Source of the DNA: Zantedeschia hybrid cultivar
Taxonomy: Eukaryota > Streptophyta > Magnoliopsida > Alismatales > Araceae
DNA length: 64,000 nucleotides
Direction: 5' to 3'
Assembly: GCA_030544215.1 (NCBI GenBank)
Contig: JARZZO010000004.1
Coordinates: 12,450,501-12,514,500 of the forward strand
Positions within the stretch are counted from its first letter, which is position 1. The number at the start of each line of letters is the position of its first letter. Made by a program: the position numbers and the translations under genes. The notes beneath the pieces are model-generated. The model did no database searches and was not told the DNA's origin. It worked only from the letters and a program-made list of their open reading frames with translations. Positions 22,811 through 33,923 of the stretch are shown here, piece after piece.

Positions 22811-23744
22811 TGATGGGGCAGAATCCGATTCGGCCCATTAAAACAAGCCCAACACTGAGATCAGTCCGACAGCGGCAGTAAAAGGCCCACTGGCAGCCTT
22901 CGGCCCATTAGCGGCCCAGCAGCCCTCGGCCTAATAAGCAGTCCAGTGGTCCTCGACCCATCAGTGGCCCAATAGCCTTCGGCCCATTAGCGGCTCAGCA
23001 GCCCTCAGTCCAGTAGGCTCCAGCCCACTAAGTGGCATCTGGCCCATCAGCGGTCCAACCCCCTTCGGCCCAGTAGCCGTATCCGGCCCACTCCGGTGGG
23101 AGGGTTAGGCACTATGGCGGTTTATCAGTAAACCGAGAACATAGTCCTATATCGGCTGCCACCATTAAGAAACTTCTATCCTCCGCTATAAATACACGGC
23201 TATTTATTACCAAAGGTATGTCTTCGAGACCCCAAGGACTACAGTCCAAAAAGCATTAAAGCTATTACTTCATCTTCTCTGACTTCTGAATCGAATCATC
23301 TTCAGAAGCTAACTTAGCCGTCGGAGGGGGTTCCTTAGGGCCGAAGCCCGGGACTCCTACTGACTGGTTTTTCTTCTTCTTTTCCTCCTTCTACAGGGAC
23401 TTCGGTTTGAATCTTCGCCGACCTCTCCGAGTCGGTCTCGGCCGCCGACTTCGGGTCTTCTCCCTCCGGTCCCGACGCCTTTCGACAGCTGGTTTGCCTC
23501 CGCCTCGCCCGAAGGAGCCTCGGCTATGCCCTGCGCCGGCTGGTCCGCTTCATCCGAGGGAGTCTCGGCTTCGCTCCTGGCGAGCTCTCGCCCGGGTACC
23601 TCTCGGCCTCGGGTCCTCGCCCCCGTCTCCGCCCTCACCTTGTTCCGGATCCCTGTCGGTCCTCTTCACCAATCCGATCAAGCTTCGGGTCCAATCTTCG
23701 GATTCCAGCCCCGGAATCCGACCGTGATAGCTTCGGCTACATCA
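22811..23744 (+). repeat. Element A 3' LTR
   Basis: A 934-bp copy of 370-1303, followed by target-site copy gcgta at 23745-23749. Differences from the left copy cluster near the end, in the last 150 bp. Confidence 0.93.
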
Positions 23745-23985
23745 GCGTATACTAGAATAAGGGGTGCTTAACTTTGATAGTTATGTGGGACCCACTGGCG
23801 GAATAGGAAAGATAAACAATTCTTGGGTCTAGGGTCGAATTGCTTATTCTCCTTATTCTAGTATAAGCAATTCTAACGTGGTATAAGTCATTCCGTCAAT
23901 TAAATTAGAATTAATCTCATTCTAAGAATAAGAGGCCTTATTCTTCTCCTATTATCCAATCAAAGTGGCGCCTAAGGCATACCTA
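23745..23985 (+). repeat. MITE-like repeat, copy 1 (right part)
   Basis: With its left part at about 330-369 this forms one repeat cut by element A. Joined across the insertion it matches the reverse complement of 49785-50010 and, in part, 55840-56020. Shared words include 'aattcttgggtcta', 'ttattctagta' and 'taattctaacgtgg'. It is rich in 'ttattct/agaataa' palindromes. Ends are approximate. Confidence 0.65.
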
Positions 23986-24000
23986 GAGTAGAAGACCATG

Positions 24001-24460
24001 TGATGGGATAAGCCGAGAGTTGGGCCCAAGTAGGTTGAGAGATAAGCTCAATGCGGCTCTAGATCCACTGCAAGATGAATATGGTTGATGGGCCTTCGGC
24101 CCACATAGCATAGGGAAGCAGTGCCATGTTTCTAAGTGTACCCTATTTCTAAGAATAGTCCTACATTATCAGCAACAAAAAGGGGTCTTCAATTACTGCC
24201 TATAAATAAGATATTGTTTACATCAAAGAAAGGTATGTGATATGTGACATATGTTATCTAAAATCTCTTATCTTATCCTCTTTTATATCTTCTAAGTATC
24301 GCCTATTAACTTGACCTTCGGAGAGGGGTTCCCTGGGGCCCTTTTTGACCGGGTGCTTTATCTTGTAGGTGGGCCAACCCCTCTCATCCGAATCCTCTCC
24401 TTCGGTCCCAAATCCTTTATCTGAGACTGCGACCGATTCGTGAGTGCCTCAACTGCATCA
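24001..24460 (+). mobile_element. Probable solo LTR of a Tat-like element
   Basis: The segment starts tgatgggataagcc and ends aactgcatca, much like the LTR ends of element A, and holds a TATA-like ctataaataag at about 24200. A g-rich stretch 'ggagaggggttccctggggcc' matches the same zone of the element A LTR in style. The five bases on either side (ccatg, ataga) do not match, so ends or nature may be wrong. Confidence 0.55.
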
Positions 24461-25144
24461 ATAGACTTTTTGGAAATATATTAAATAATTTAGTAATATA
24501 AAGATTGTAAAGACTTATAAGAAATATTAGAAGATTATATAGATAGAAAAATAAAAATTCTTAAATTAACAATCTCAAACACAAAGAAGGAAGCATGTGT
24601 ACGTTGATCCTCTTTTTGCTGCTTGTAGAAGATTACTCAAATTGTGAGGAACGGGGAGTTGGAGGAGATTTATCTTCTTTATTCATTTAGTTGTAATCGA
24701 GAATCTCCACAGCAAACTTCTTATAGAGTCTCAAATCCTAGAATGGCTGTTGGAGACTTGAGCAAACAAAATCCTCACAAGTAATAAAAAGGTCCAATGG
24801 GTAGAAATTTGTTGCGGGATGTTCGATACCTCTCTGTGTGGTGTGAATATTTTGGAAGGGGGCTCATACCACTGGAGGTTTGGTCTTGACGCTACGCCTT
24901 ATGATGCCAGCACCTCTTTGACAGAGATGATTAGAATATTTCACTGTTTACCTGTTTGACTTAAAAAATTGCTTTTGATATTCTCTGATTTTTTTTTTTG
25001 TGATTAAACAAATATGTTTATACGCACAATATGAACTTTGTTATCATCAAAATCAGTCTATTAAGATTCAACAAACTAAAATAAATGGATCTATATGGAA
25101 TTTGTAAAATAATAGAGTACATGAGTGAAGAATATTCCTAAAAT
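24461..25144. other. Unassigned intergenic sequence
   Basis: AT-rich DNA with no supported gene, repeat or boundary. Confidence 0.4.
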
Positions 25145-25149
25145 ATAAG

Positions 25150-26016
25150 TGTAACGATCAGAAACTGGTTCGGCGCTGAGGACCGTCCGATCAATCTCTA
25201 ACTACTCGTCATAATAGAACTTATTTGAGGAGAAAGACACGCTGGTATAAAGACTTGAAAGAGGAAGAGAGGCAGTCATGAGGTCTCCTTTCTAGGTGAG
25301 ATAAAGACTTTCCGATGTTCAAATCAGATCTTTTAGCTGAAGGAGACCGAGTGGTTAAGATTTTCTTAGGTGTAAGTGTGCATAAGAGGATACCTTGTGC
25401 TGGAGGGAGAATGGTGTATTTGTACCACTTCGGATTGAGGCACTAGACGGTGGTTCTATAATGGCAAATTGGGGTCCATGATTTGCGTCCTGTGATTGAG
25501 GAGTTCATAGATCTCCAGGCTGAAGGGCATGGTCTCCTCTCTTAATGAGGAGCGGACATCGTGGAGACTTGCTTTAAGTGGGCAGTTGCCATGTTTTGAT
25601 CACGATTCTCGCTTTTGGATGGGAAAGAGGGAATTTGAATCCTGCAAGAGCCCCGTTCCTCCTGGAAAGTCAGGATCTTGGTAATGGACCCCAGGGGGCC
25701 ATAGCCTTATTTACCAAAGAGCATTGTCCTTTTCTGAAAACGTAGGCCTCTTGGGAAGTTGGCGGCACCATGAGGGTTGGCTCGTTCTCTCGAAGATGAT
25801 CCTCTCGGAAGTGATCCTCTCGGAGATGACTCTCTCAGAGGAGACGATTCTCGAGGGTGACCCTCTTGAGAGGTCAACCTCTCTCGGGGATCAGGTCCTT
25901 TTGATCTCATTGCCTTTAGCTCGCTTGATAAGCGCCACTTGTCGCCAAGTGGGTTGCGCCCCCCTGAGCCACTTCTCATTGAGCCTAATTAGACTGAAGC
26001 CCAAATCCCGTGGTCA
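25150..26016 (+). mobile_element. Solo LTR (867 bp), TSD ataag
   Basis: The segment begins tgtaacgatc and ends tggtca, with ataag at 25145-25149 and 26017-26021. No partner LTR is in the window, so it is a solo LTR left by recombination. The middle holds short tandem 'ctctcggagatgat'-like words (25795-25870). Parts resemble 52017-52697, suggesting related families. Confidence 0.75.
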
Positions 26017-26021
26017 ATAAG

Positions 26022-26560
26022 AAATAAATTCTCAAATAAAATTTTCATTTGTTTGTATAACATATAAAGGTTGATTGAGAAAATGAAACTCTAGAGAAAT
26101 TCAAAGTAATAAATGCTATTTACGCCGGCACTTAATCTTGTCAAATAACCCAGATTCAGTGAAATCTGAATTCAAGGCGTCACCTAGGCATCAAGGCTTT
26201 GCCAAATTATCTATGGGGATTTTAAGTTTCTTACGTTCTATTTTATATGGGATGAGGTAAGGAAATAGACTACATGAAAAATGAAGAGTATTCTTAAAAT
26301 GTGAGAAGTAAGCTTCAAAAGAAAACTATGTCATATTTTTAAAATAAGAAAAAATGATTGAGGAAACAAAAAAAATATGGAGAAATTTGAAGTCGCAAAT
26401 CCTAGTAGCTGACGTGATCTCACTTCATTAGTTTATTCTAATTCGTCCACCCAAGCAACGTTTCTTTGCTAAAACCCCACTAGACAAGCATGGACACGAC
26501 GATTTGGGTTTTATTGGCTCCCATGTGGCACTTGCAACCCGCTCCAGCTTAGCATAGCTT
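26022..26560. other. Unassigned intergenic sequence
   Basis: No gene or element boundary recognised. Confidence 0.4.
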
Positions 26561-28478
26561 AGGGTCCATTTGGTAACCGGTAAAATGGCAGTAAAAATTT
26601 GATACAAAGATTTATTTGGTAGTGCTGAAAATGTTAGCCAAAAAAAAAAAGATAATTTGTTGACTCCATTTAAATCATGATTTTGGCATCGGAAGAGAAG
26701 GTCGGTATGCCATTTTTCTGGAAAGCTTACTTGCTTGATAAGGACTGTCTGTTAAAAATAAAAGAGACTGTCTTTTCTTTTATGCGGTTAAAATAAATTT
26801 TCATCTTTTTTTTTGAGATGTTTGATCTAAAATCGAATTAGATATATAGGCATGTATGACAAATCAGGAGGCTTTCAAAAAAAAATCAAAAGATATAAAA
26901 AAAATAAAAAATCTAGCTGCAATGAATAGTACATTACTGTTCATTGGACTTAGTTTTTGAATTTTTATCTTTTTTGAGATGTTCGATCGAAAATCGAATT
27001 ATATGAACATGTATGTCATGTTATAAGTCTTCAATTTTTTTTTTTATGAAAATTAAAAAATTGATCCTCAATGAATAGTACATTACTATTCATCGTGCCT
27101 TGATTTTTGAATTTTTATTATTGTTTAGGATGTTCGATCCAAAGCCTAATTATGTGGACATGTAGGACATGTTGGAGGCTTCAAAAAAAATAATTTCAAA
27201 ACAGTTTTCTTTTGTTTGACTGTATTATCAGGCGACATAATAACCCTTAAAGGTGCAGTAAATTATCCTACCTTTGGAATTACTTATATTTATATCCTTA
27301 CAACTTAAGATATTATAATTTTACACTTATATCTTTAAAACAATATCATACTCTTCAAACTTAACTAAAGTTTTACTTTTATGGGAAAAATAAATAAAAA
27401 TATCTTTTCTAAAAATATATATTTATAATAAAACTTATTTATAAAATTATTTTCCTTCTCATTATATTTTAAATACAATCAAACATATAATGTGCAACGT
27501 GTAGGGAAGTGATAGTTTTTTATTTGAACCCTCTAGTTAGATGTCAAGTTAGGGTATTCTGGCAACCAAAAACATAGAAGAAAAATAAAAAGATCTTTTG
27601 ACTTTGCCATTTCAACTTTGACACTATGGAAACATGCATGATTTTATTTTACTTGAATCGTCTAATCTAATGTCGAACTAGAATGTTCTTCAAAAATTAA
27701 AAAAATGTTGATTTTCTAAATTTTAATGGTTTGAGGATATGATCTTTTTTTATTTAAAATGTATGATCAAAGGTCGAGTTGGTTGTTCTCTCAACTCAGA
27801 AAATAAAGGAAAAGTCAATTGACTATGTTCTCTATATTAATAATCTCATAAGTGTCTGATAAGACAGTTCAAACTTTTTTACAAGAAAACAAACAAGTGA
27901 AAAGATTTTTAGAAAAATATTGATTGCGTTTTTAAGAAAATATTTTATAGGAAAATAAATAAATAAAAAATAAATTTGAAAAATTATTTTCAAAAGTACC
28001 AAATGATAGATTATGTTTTTATCTTCCTGGTAAATTAATTTTCTTTCCGGTCGAATATATTTTACGTAGAACCAGACTAAACGTACTCTAAGCTGAAAAT
28101 TAAAAAGAAAAAAAAAATCCTTTAATGTTGTGGTTTGAATTTTGATCATGTGAAGATATGCCTTTTTTATTTGAATTATTCAATCAAATGTAGAATTAGG
28201 ATATACTCTTAGTTCAGAAAAATATAAAAAGAATATTTTGACTTTGTCATATCTATGTTAAAAATTTTGTAATGCGAAAATTCTTTTATAAGTAAACAAA
28301 TTTATAAAATCATTTTCAAGAAAAGATTTTACGAGCAAACAAACAAATGAATTTTTTTTTAAGAAAATATGTACAGAAGTGCCAAATGGTCGATTACGTT
28401 TTCATTTCCCTCGTAAATTGATTTTCTTAAAAAATCTTTTCCATTTAATTATATTTTAAGTGCAACCAAACAGACCCT
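26561..28478. mobile_element. Possible TIR element with internal diverged repeats
   Basis: The left end reads agggtccatttggtaacc and the right end, reversed, agggtctgtttggttgca, a common form of plant DNA-transposon ends. The first half holds diverged copies of a unit with 'gaatagtacattact' and 'gatgttcgatc' (about 26805, 26975, 27125). The second half holds three diverged copies of the right end (near 27480, 28085, 28475). No transposase frame and no target duplication could be found. It may be a set of tandem MITEs. Confidence 0.4.
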
Positions 28479-30325
28479 GGGGTAATTTTAAAGAGATAGG
28501 AGGGAAGCGCCCAAGTTCGAATCTGGGTGGATGTTATTTCTAAGTTTGTGTGAACTATGTCCCACTACTGGTGGAGCAGGGACCTCAAAAAGTCGCACTC
28601 ACAATGAAGTGCTGTAGTTAGAAAGAGGTGGGGGCTATAAAAATGAGAAAAATCAAGTTTGGAAAGGAGCCAATTTTCTTTGAGGGCCTCCATATTTTAA
28701 GGAGTTAATTTAATTTGACATACAATATTAAAAAAATATTACAAAACAACATTTTACTTGTTTTACTGTATTTTTACGTTACATATGTTGTAAGAGGAGG
28801 ATCAAGTTGAATTATTTAGAGATAAGTTAAAAACTTCTATTATAGTGGAATGCTTGCGGCATCATCCCTACCGGTGATGCAATGCACGGTCGTCGAGGTT
28901 TACAGATCGGATGGCGCACACCTGTTCTGCAGCACATGTTGTGCGGATTTGAAAAGAAGAGTAATGCTTGCCAGTCTAGTTATATCAAATAAATATTTTT
29001 TTTTGAAACTTTGTAGGTTAGAACCCATATGCCCCGCAAGTCTTTATGGCCGGATCTTGATCCAATGATTTTTAACCAAAAAATATTATCGGGCTTAGTT
29101 CATTAAATTATTTTTTATCCATTAAAGCTCAATTTTTAGTTTTTTTTATAAATTTCTTTATATCATATGATGGGAAATAAAATTATACAGATATGTGGGA
29201 CATGTCTGATCTGACTTAGTTTTTTTTTTGTGTGTGTAACTTTACCATCAGGATTCAGCACCGCTTCCACCCTGACGGTTAAGAAGGTATTACCCGTTAG
29301 GGATATTTGTTGGGCTGGGCTGAGCCATCTCAATCTACTCTTTGGCCCATATCTCATTCCACTAGCCATAGGTCAGGTTGGCCTAAATGCTTGGCGTGGT
29401 TCTGAGTTCTCAGTGCATAAGTCACATAACGAGGCAGCCCGAGTGCATTGTATCACATGACGTGGAAGGGAACTTGAACAATGTTCGACAAGTCTTTATG
29501 GCCCTATGGATGCACCCTCCAATGTCCAAGTGACTAAGCTATGTGGCAAAGTATGAGTGTAAAGGTGGGAGTAGGATCACTTATTTCAATTGGAAACCCT
29601 TGAAGCTTTGCTTATACAAAGGGGATAGGTGAAGTTTTGGATGCCTTTCGATCTGAGACTAGTCTCCAGGATACAGCTTCCCCCTTTGTCATACTGTGCA
29701 GAGAGTTATTAGGCCGACTGGCCCTTTCCCTTAGCAGGCTCTCTCTAAGGGATGAGGAATATCTTCAATGGGCCAGGCCCACTGAGGAAAAATTTCCTCA
29801 TAACTTGCCCTGCGCTCCCAAGGAGGCAAAGCACTCGACATCTTGGGAGGAACGCTCCGATAAGAAAGTATGTTGCTTCATGGCCAAATGCTTGGCAAAC
29901 GTTTGTGCGTGCTCAAACTGTGCTATTAAAATTAAAATTAAAATATTATGATTAAAACAATGAGACAGTGATCTCCAGATAATGAGATTTTCAAAAGAAT
30001 ATAAAAAGTGATCACACGTATGCCTTAGATTATCGGAATGGCTGTGAATCTTTAACTTCTCCCTCTTCAGTCGGCTGAAGAAGAAAAACTTCCTTTCTTG
30101 TTCTTTCACTCTCTTTGGACGTTCTGTTCCTTGCAAACAAACAAACAAACAAATACGATCAGAACTTGTGATTAGTCTATTCTAAATAAAAATCAAACAT
30201 GCAACTAAACTAAATAATCTATTCTAAATAAAAATCAAACATGCAACCTCCTCTTCAGTCACCCCAGCTTCTGGTTCTTCTCTGGCTGCCATTTATGCAA
30301 AACTAGGATATTATTTTGAAGTTAC
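28479..30325. other. Unassigned intergenic sequence
   Basis: No supported gene. There is a small tandem duplication at about 30170-30250 (two copies of a 40-bp 'attctaaataaaaatcaaac' unit) and a short (aaac)n run at about 30137-30153. Confidence 0.4.
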
Positions 30326-31508
30326 TCAAATAGTTTGCCTGTCGGCCAGGCGAATTAGAGACATGTTCGTATTCATGAACATGCGTGCTAGCCGGCCGCT
30401 TCGACGAGGCCTTTTTAGCAGCAGGGGGTTTGGAAAAGGCGACTCTTTCGTCGAGGAAGAAGTCGCGGTTGTCCCTGAGGAGGTCCCTTCCTCCTCCATC
30501 GCTTCGGCGCCCTCGCCGATCGAGGCACCTTCCTCGACCCCAGTTTCCTCATCCTCTGTCCCTTCACTTCCCTCCTCACTGGACCCCGCCGAGGAGGCTG
30601 ACGCGAGGTCTTGCGAGCCGGGTGAGTTGGTCCCCACTAAACCGCCTGCCTTCGGCCCTTCGAGCATTGCTCTTGCCTGCATCACCCGAGCCAACGGGAG
30701 ACTGGAGTCGGGAGACCCCTCTTCCTCCTAAGGAACCACTCGGGACACTGCCAGGACAGTTACAACATCTTGCTTTCTTTCCTACCACTGCCAGTGGGGC
30801 TCGCCTAGACCGCTTTCTGGGAACAACACCTTTTCATAGCCCGGCCCAGGGCATAGGGGGCGCATAAAGAGGTTGGATGTACCTTTAGCCGGTCGGTCAC
30901 CCCTCCGCTTGCTCCGCCTCTCGACGTCGGGGAGGATGAATTTTTGAGCCATCCCAGGCTTGGCTACTGTCACTTCCGTAGTCCCCCTAAGGTCCTAAAG
31001 GGAAACTACAACCAGGATCTTCCTCCTCGCGGACTGAGGAGGGCGAGCGCCAACCCCTGAGACACAGACAAGAGCATTAATTAGTCGTGGAAGAACGGAG
31101 GAGATAGGTGGTAAAGCTAGAGCACATGTTCGGAAAATACTTACGTGGGACCGGTAGGCAGCTCAAGCCTATTGCCACTAGCCTCTCTTTTGTCACCACA
31201 TCGTTGATCTCAGGAAGGGGCCCTTGCTAAAGGGTCATCACCATTTCAGTCTCACTCAGAGGCACCGGTGTCAGAGGCAGACCCACAGAGGGCCCAGTGG
31301 CGAGGTCCTTGAAGGTGACCAAGAACGACCAACACTCCCCTTCCCGCTTGGTCACTAAGAAGTAATAATCCTTTCAATGGGTGACCTTGCTGAAGCCCGT
31401 TAGGAAAAATAGGGATTTCGCACCCCTCTTAGGCTAGAAGACAAGGTGTAACATTTTTGGTGAGGGGTCCGCACATCTGAGCTCTTTCGCTCGGACGAAG
31501 AACTGCAT
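30326..31508 (-). pseudogene. Decayed antisense PF04195-like gene of an old Tat element, downstream part
   Basis: On the minus strand 31508-31227 reads a recognisable stretch of a PF04195-type protein ('MQFFVRAKEL', 'FFLTGFSKV', 'KDYYFLVTKREGECWSF') with two in-frame stops. Further leftward, 30973-30782 ('VTVAKPGMAQKFILPDVERRSKRR' in style) and 30694-30326 (acidic, serine-rich) look like remains of later exons. The upstream part of the same gene lies at 47839-47517, beyond a Copia-like LTR. The gene is dead. Exon limits cannot be set. Confidence 0.6.
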
Positions 31509-32511
31509 GATGAGGCTGATGGATATAGGTGTCTACTAAGCCAATCATAAGGCATCTATTTCAATCTGGTTCACTGATCAATGACATTAAATTCATTATG
31601 TAGATTGGCATATTTATAATTGCGCATAATGAAGTCCATGAATATGTGCAATAGTCATCAGATTATGATGTGATCATAATAATGAGATTGATGACTTATA
31701 AACACATATTCTTAATTGTTCATAGTCGTAGGATGTTTGAGAAGGACATCAAACATCCGGTTAGACTAGTACAGGTTATTCCAGCTCATATGATGAGGGT
31801 GACTGATCTCGTTAGTTACTAGTGTGGAGACACAATGGTAAACCTGTAGGTGCTCATTGGAGAATGAGTTCACTGAACTGATCCGACATGAATCGCCGAA
31901 TGGTAATTTACCTGACTGTCAATCAGCTTGATTCATCGTCACAGTAGCGTGGTTGATCCTTGGACTTGAGACACCAAAGACACTTTGTCAGTGGACTTCT
32001 GGACTTTGACCTTGACCTACTAATCCCTATCCACGGGATCTCAAATAGTCAAGGATCGGGTCCAGCGGAAGACCTTCGAACGTGATTGTGTGTTCAATAA
32101 AGGATCGTTCGCTCTCAGGTAACTAGAGAGAGAATGCTCTAGAGTAGATCTGCAGGAGTCTCTGGCCATAGCAGAAACAATATTAGAAAAGTGGTTTTCG
32201 GATATTGTAAAGCGAAGTCTGATTCAAGTGAGTTGACAATCTAGGGTTTGACAGTTGACCATACCCTAGGTTAAGTCGAGAGCATTGTGCGAACGAAGGA
32301 TTATAGCCACCTGGTAACTGTGGACGGACAGGTTCCATGAGCGGGTTGCTGAACCCCATTACCTTCTGGGATCATGCGGTGTTGCTTGGCACCCAACTTG
32401 ATCAGAAGTCCGACCGAATTTACATGTGATGATAATTCGGTTGAGTAATTAGTTAATATCTAGATATTAATTAATTACAATAAGTCAATAACTAGTTATT
32501 GGACTTAACGG

Positions 32512-33841
32512 TGTAGGTGCTTAGAATGACCGTGTGATTAACATGAAATATCTATGTTGTTTAGTGTAAACTAACCTATTAAAAACAGCAACTAAAGTGC
32601 AGTGATCGCCAAAAACTTTTAACTAAAAAGTTTCAAAAGAGATATGATCGCCTACCTTTCAAACGCGGAAGATTGAGTCCTTGGTTCCCCTTCCTCAGCC
32701 GGCTGGAGAAAGAGAGCCCTTTCTTTGCTTTTTGTTCTTGCTGTGGAATTTGAGGTTGAGGATCGTCCAGAAGTCTTTCTGACTTTGTGCTTGATTTCCC
32801 CTTTTTGAATCTCTCGTTGTTGTTGTTGAGTGCAGCAGAGACAGAAACAAAATAAAGAAATATTGATGATGAGAATTTAAGTAGAAGCAGTATCTGAACT
32901 AATCATGATTATAAGCATATTTAAAACAGCAAACTCACTTGTTTAGTGGCTTTGAAACCCCTTAAATCAAATAGGTTTTTGAAAGATTATGCTGTGGTGT
33001 GTGTTTGCATGAAGTGAATATGAAGAATGAAACTAATGAAATGAATACAGTAATGAAAAACTTATGCCCAATCGGATGAAGCTTTGAAAGGATGAAGATC
33101 TTGAAAGGGACGCCGACTTCTGGGAATGGCAGCGCTCCGGCGTTACGACGTTGTTGCTTCGATCTTCAACTCGTTATAACGCTATGGCTCAACTCAATTC
33201 AATTCTCTTCTTCTTTTTTTTCTCTTTTTAACTCTTCAACATGCAGGGTATTTATAGGCATTTCTGCGTTCGCGATTAACATAGCAAAAAACCTCGAATT
33301 TATCTATCTTAACCGACAGATAATTACTGATTAATTCATCTTTATCTGTAATTATCTAAAATGCGTCCACCATGGCTGACGCCTTTCAGATTAATTAAGA
33401 TAAGGATAAACATCCGGGAAAACTTATCTTTATCTTTATTAGGTAAAACGCGTCCATCTGTATAGACGTCTTTTAGACTAATTAAGATAAGGATAAACAT
33501 TCGGAGGGGAAGTTAAAATCACTTAGGAAACTTAAAACGCGTCGACATTACCAGACGCCTTTTATTTATTTAATTAATTAATTAAAATTCAAATTTAAAC
33601 GTTAAAATAAGAATAAATTCCAAATAGCGTCCACGTGTGTCGACGTCTTTTAGAATTCTTCATATTTTAACTCAAATTTGAGCTAAAATCAATTCAATTG
33701 ATTAACTTAAACACATCTGTTAAACCCGACACTTAAAAAGATTAATAAAAATTAATTAATGATTAATTATCAGACCATTTTGAGGCATTATTGTATGATA
33801 TGAAATTTACTCGAAATGACGTCAAAATTAGCGTGTCTACA
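32512..33841 (-). repeat. Element C 3' LTR (element orientation)
   Basis: This 1330-bp copy matches 45589-46918 nearly base for base. Its right half holds four small GCGTC/GACGC hairpin motifs (33358-33387, 33445-33475, 33534-33563, 33622-33652). A small open frame at 33092-33334 is repeated in the other LTR and shows no family features. Confidence 0.95.
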
Positions 33842-33843
33842 GC

Positions 33844-33923
33844 TGTCTCACCTTGGCATCGTCTTTGCAAGGGAGTGAAATGGAATGGAATGCACTGAAA
33901 AGGTGATGCCAAGGTGTGATGAG
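33844..33923. repeat. Inverted repeat next to the element C LTR
   Basis: The arm gtctcaccttggcatc (33844-33859) faces gatgccaaggtg...gagac (about 33902-33923), giving a stem of about 16 bp around a 45-base loop. It lies two bases from the LTR, where a polypurine tract would be expected. Confidence 0.7.

Larger units (their letters stand above)
370..23744 (+). mobile_element. Element A: Tat-clade Ty3/gypsy LTR retrotransposon, hosting element B
   Basis: Two 934-bp direct repeats (370-1303 and 22811-23744) bound the element. The right copy begins TG and both end CA. The left copy starts TC, probably a mutated TG. The 5-bp target duplication gcgta lies at 365-369 and 23745-23749. Gene order on the plus strand is gag, protease, reverse transcriptase, RNase H, a second RNase H, integrase. 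The second RNase H and an antisense gene before the 3' LTR are marks of the Tat clade. Removing element B leaves about 12.0 kb. I count roughly 26 differences between the LTRs (about 2.8 percent), so it is clearly older than element B, which sits inside its integrase. The sense frame is dead. Confidence 0.95.

Noticed and set aside
28505..28530. A SINE head with a B box (gttcgaatc)
   Set aside because: There is no A box at the right distance, no poly-A or poly-T tail and no target duplication.
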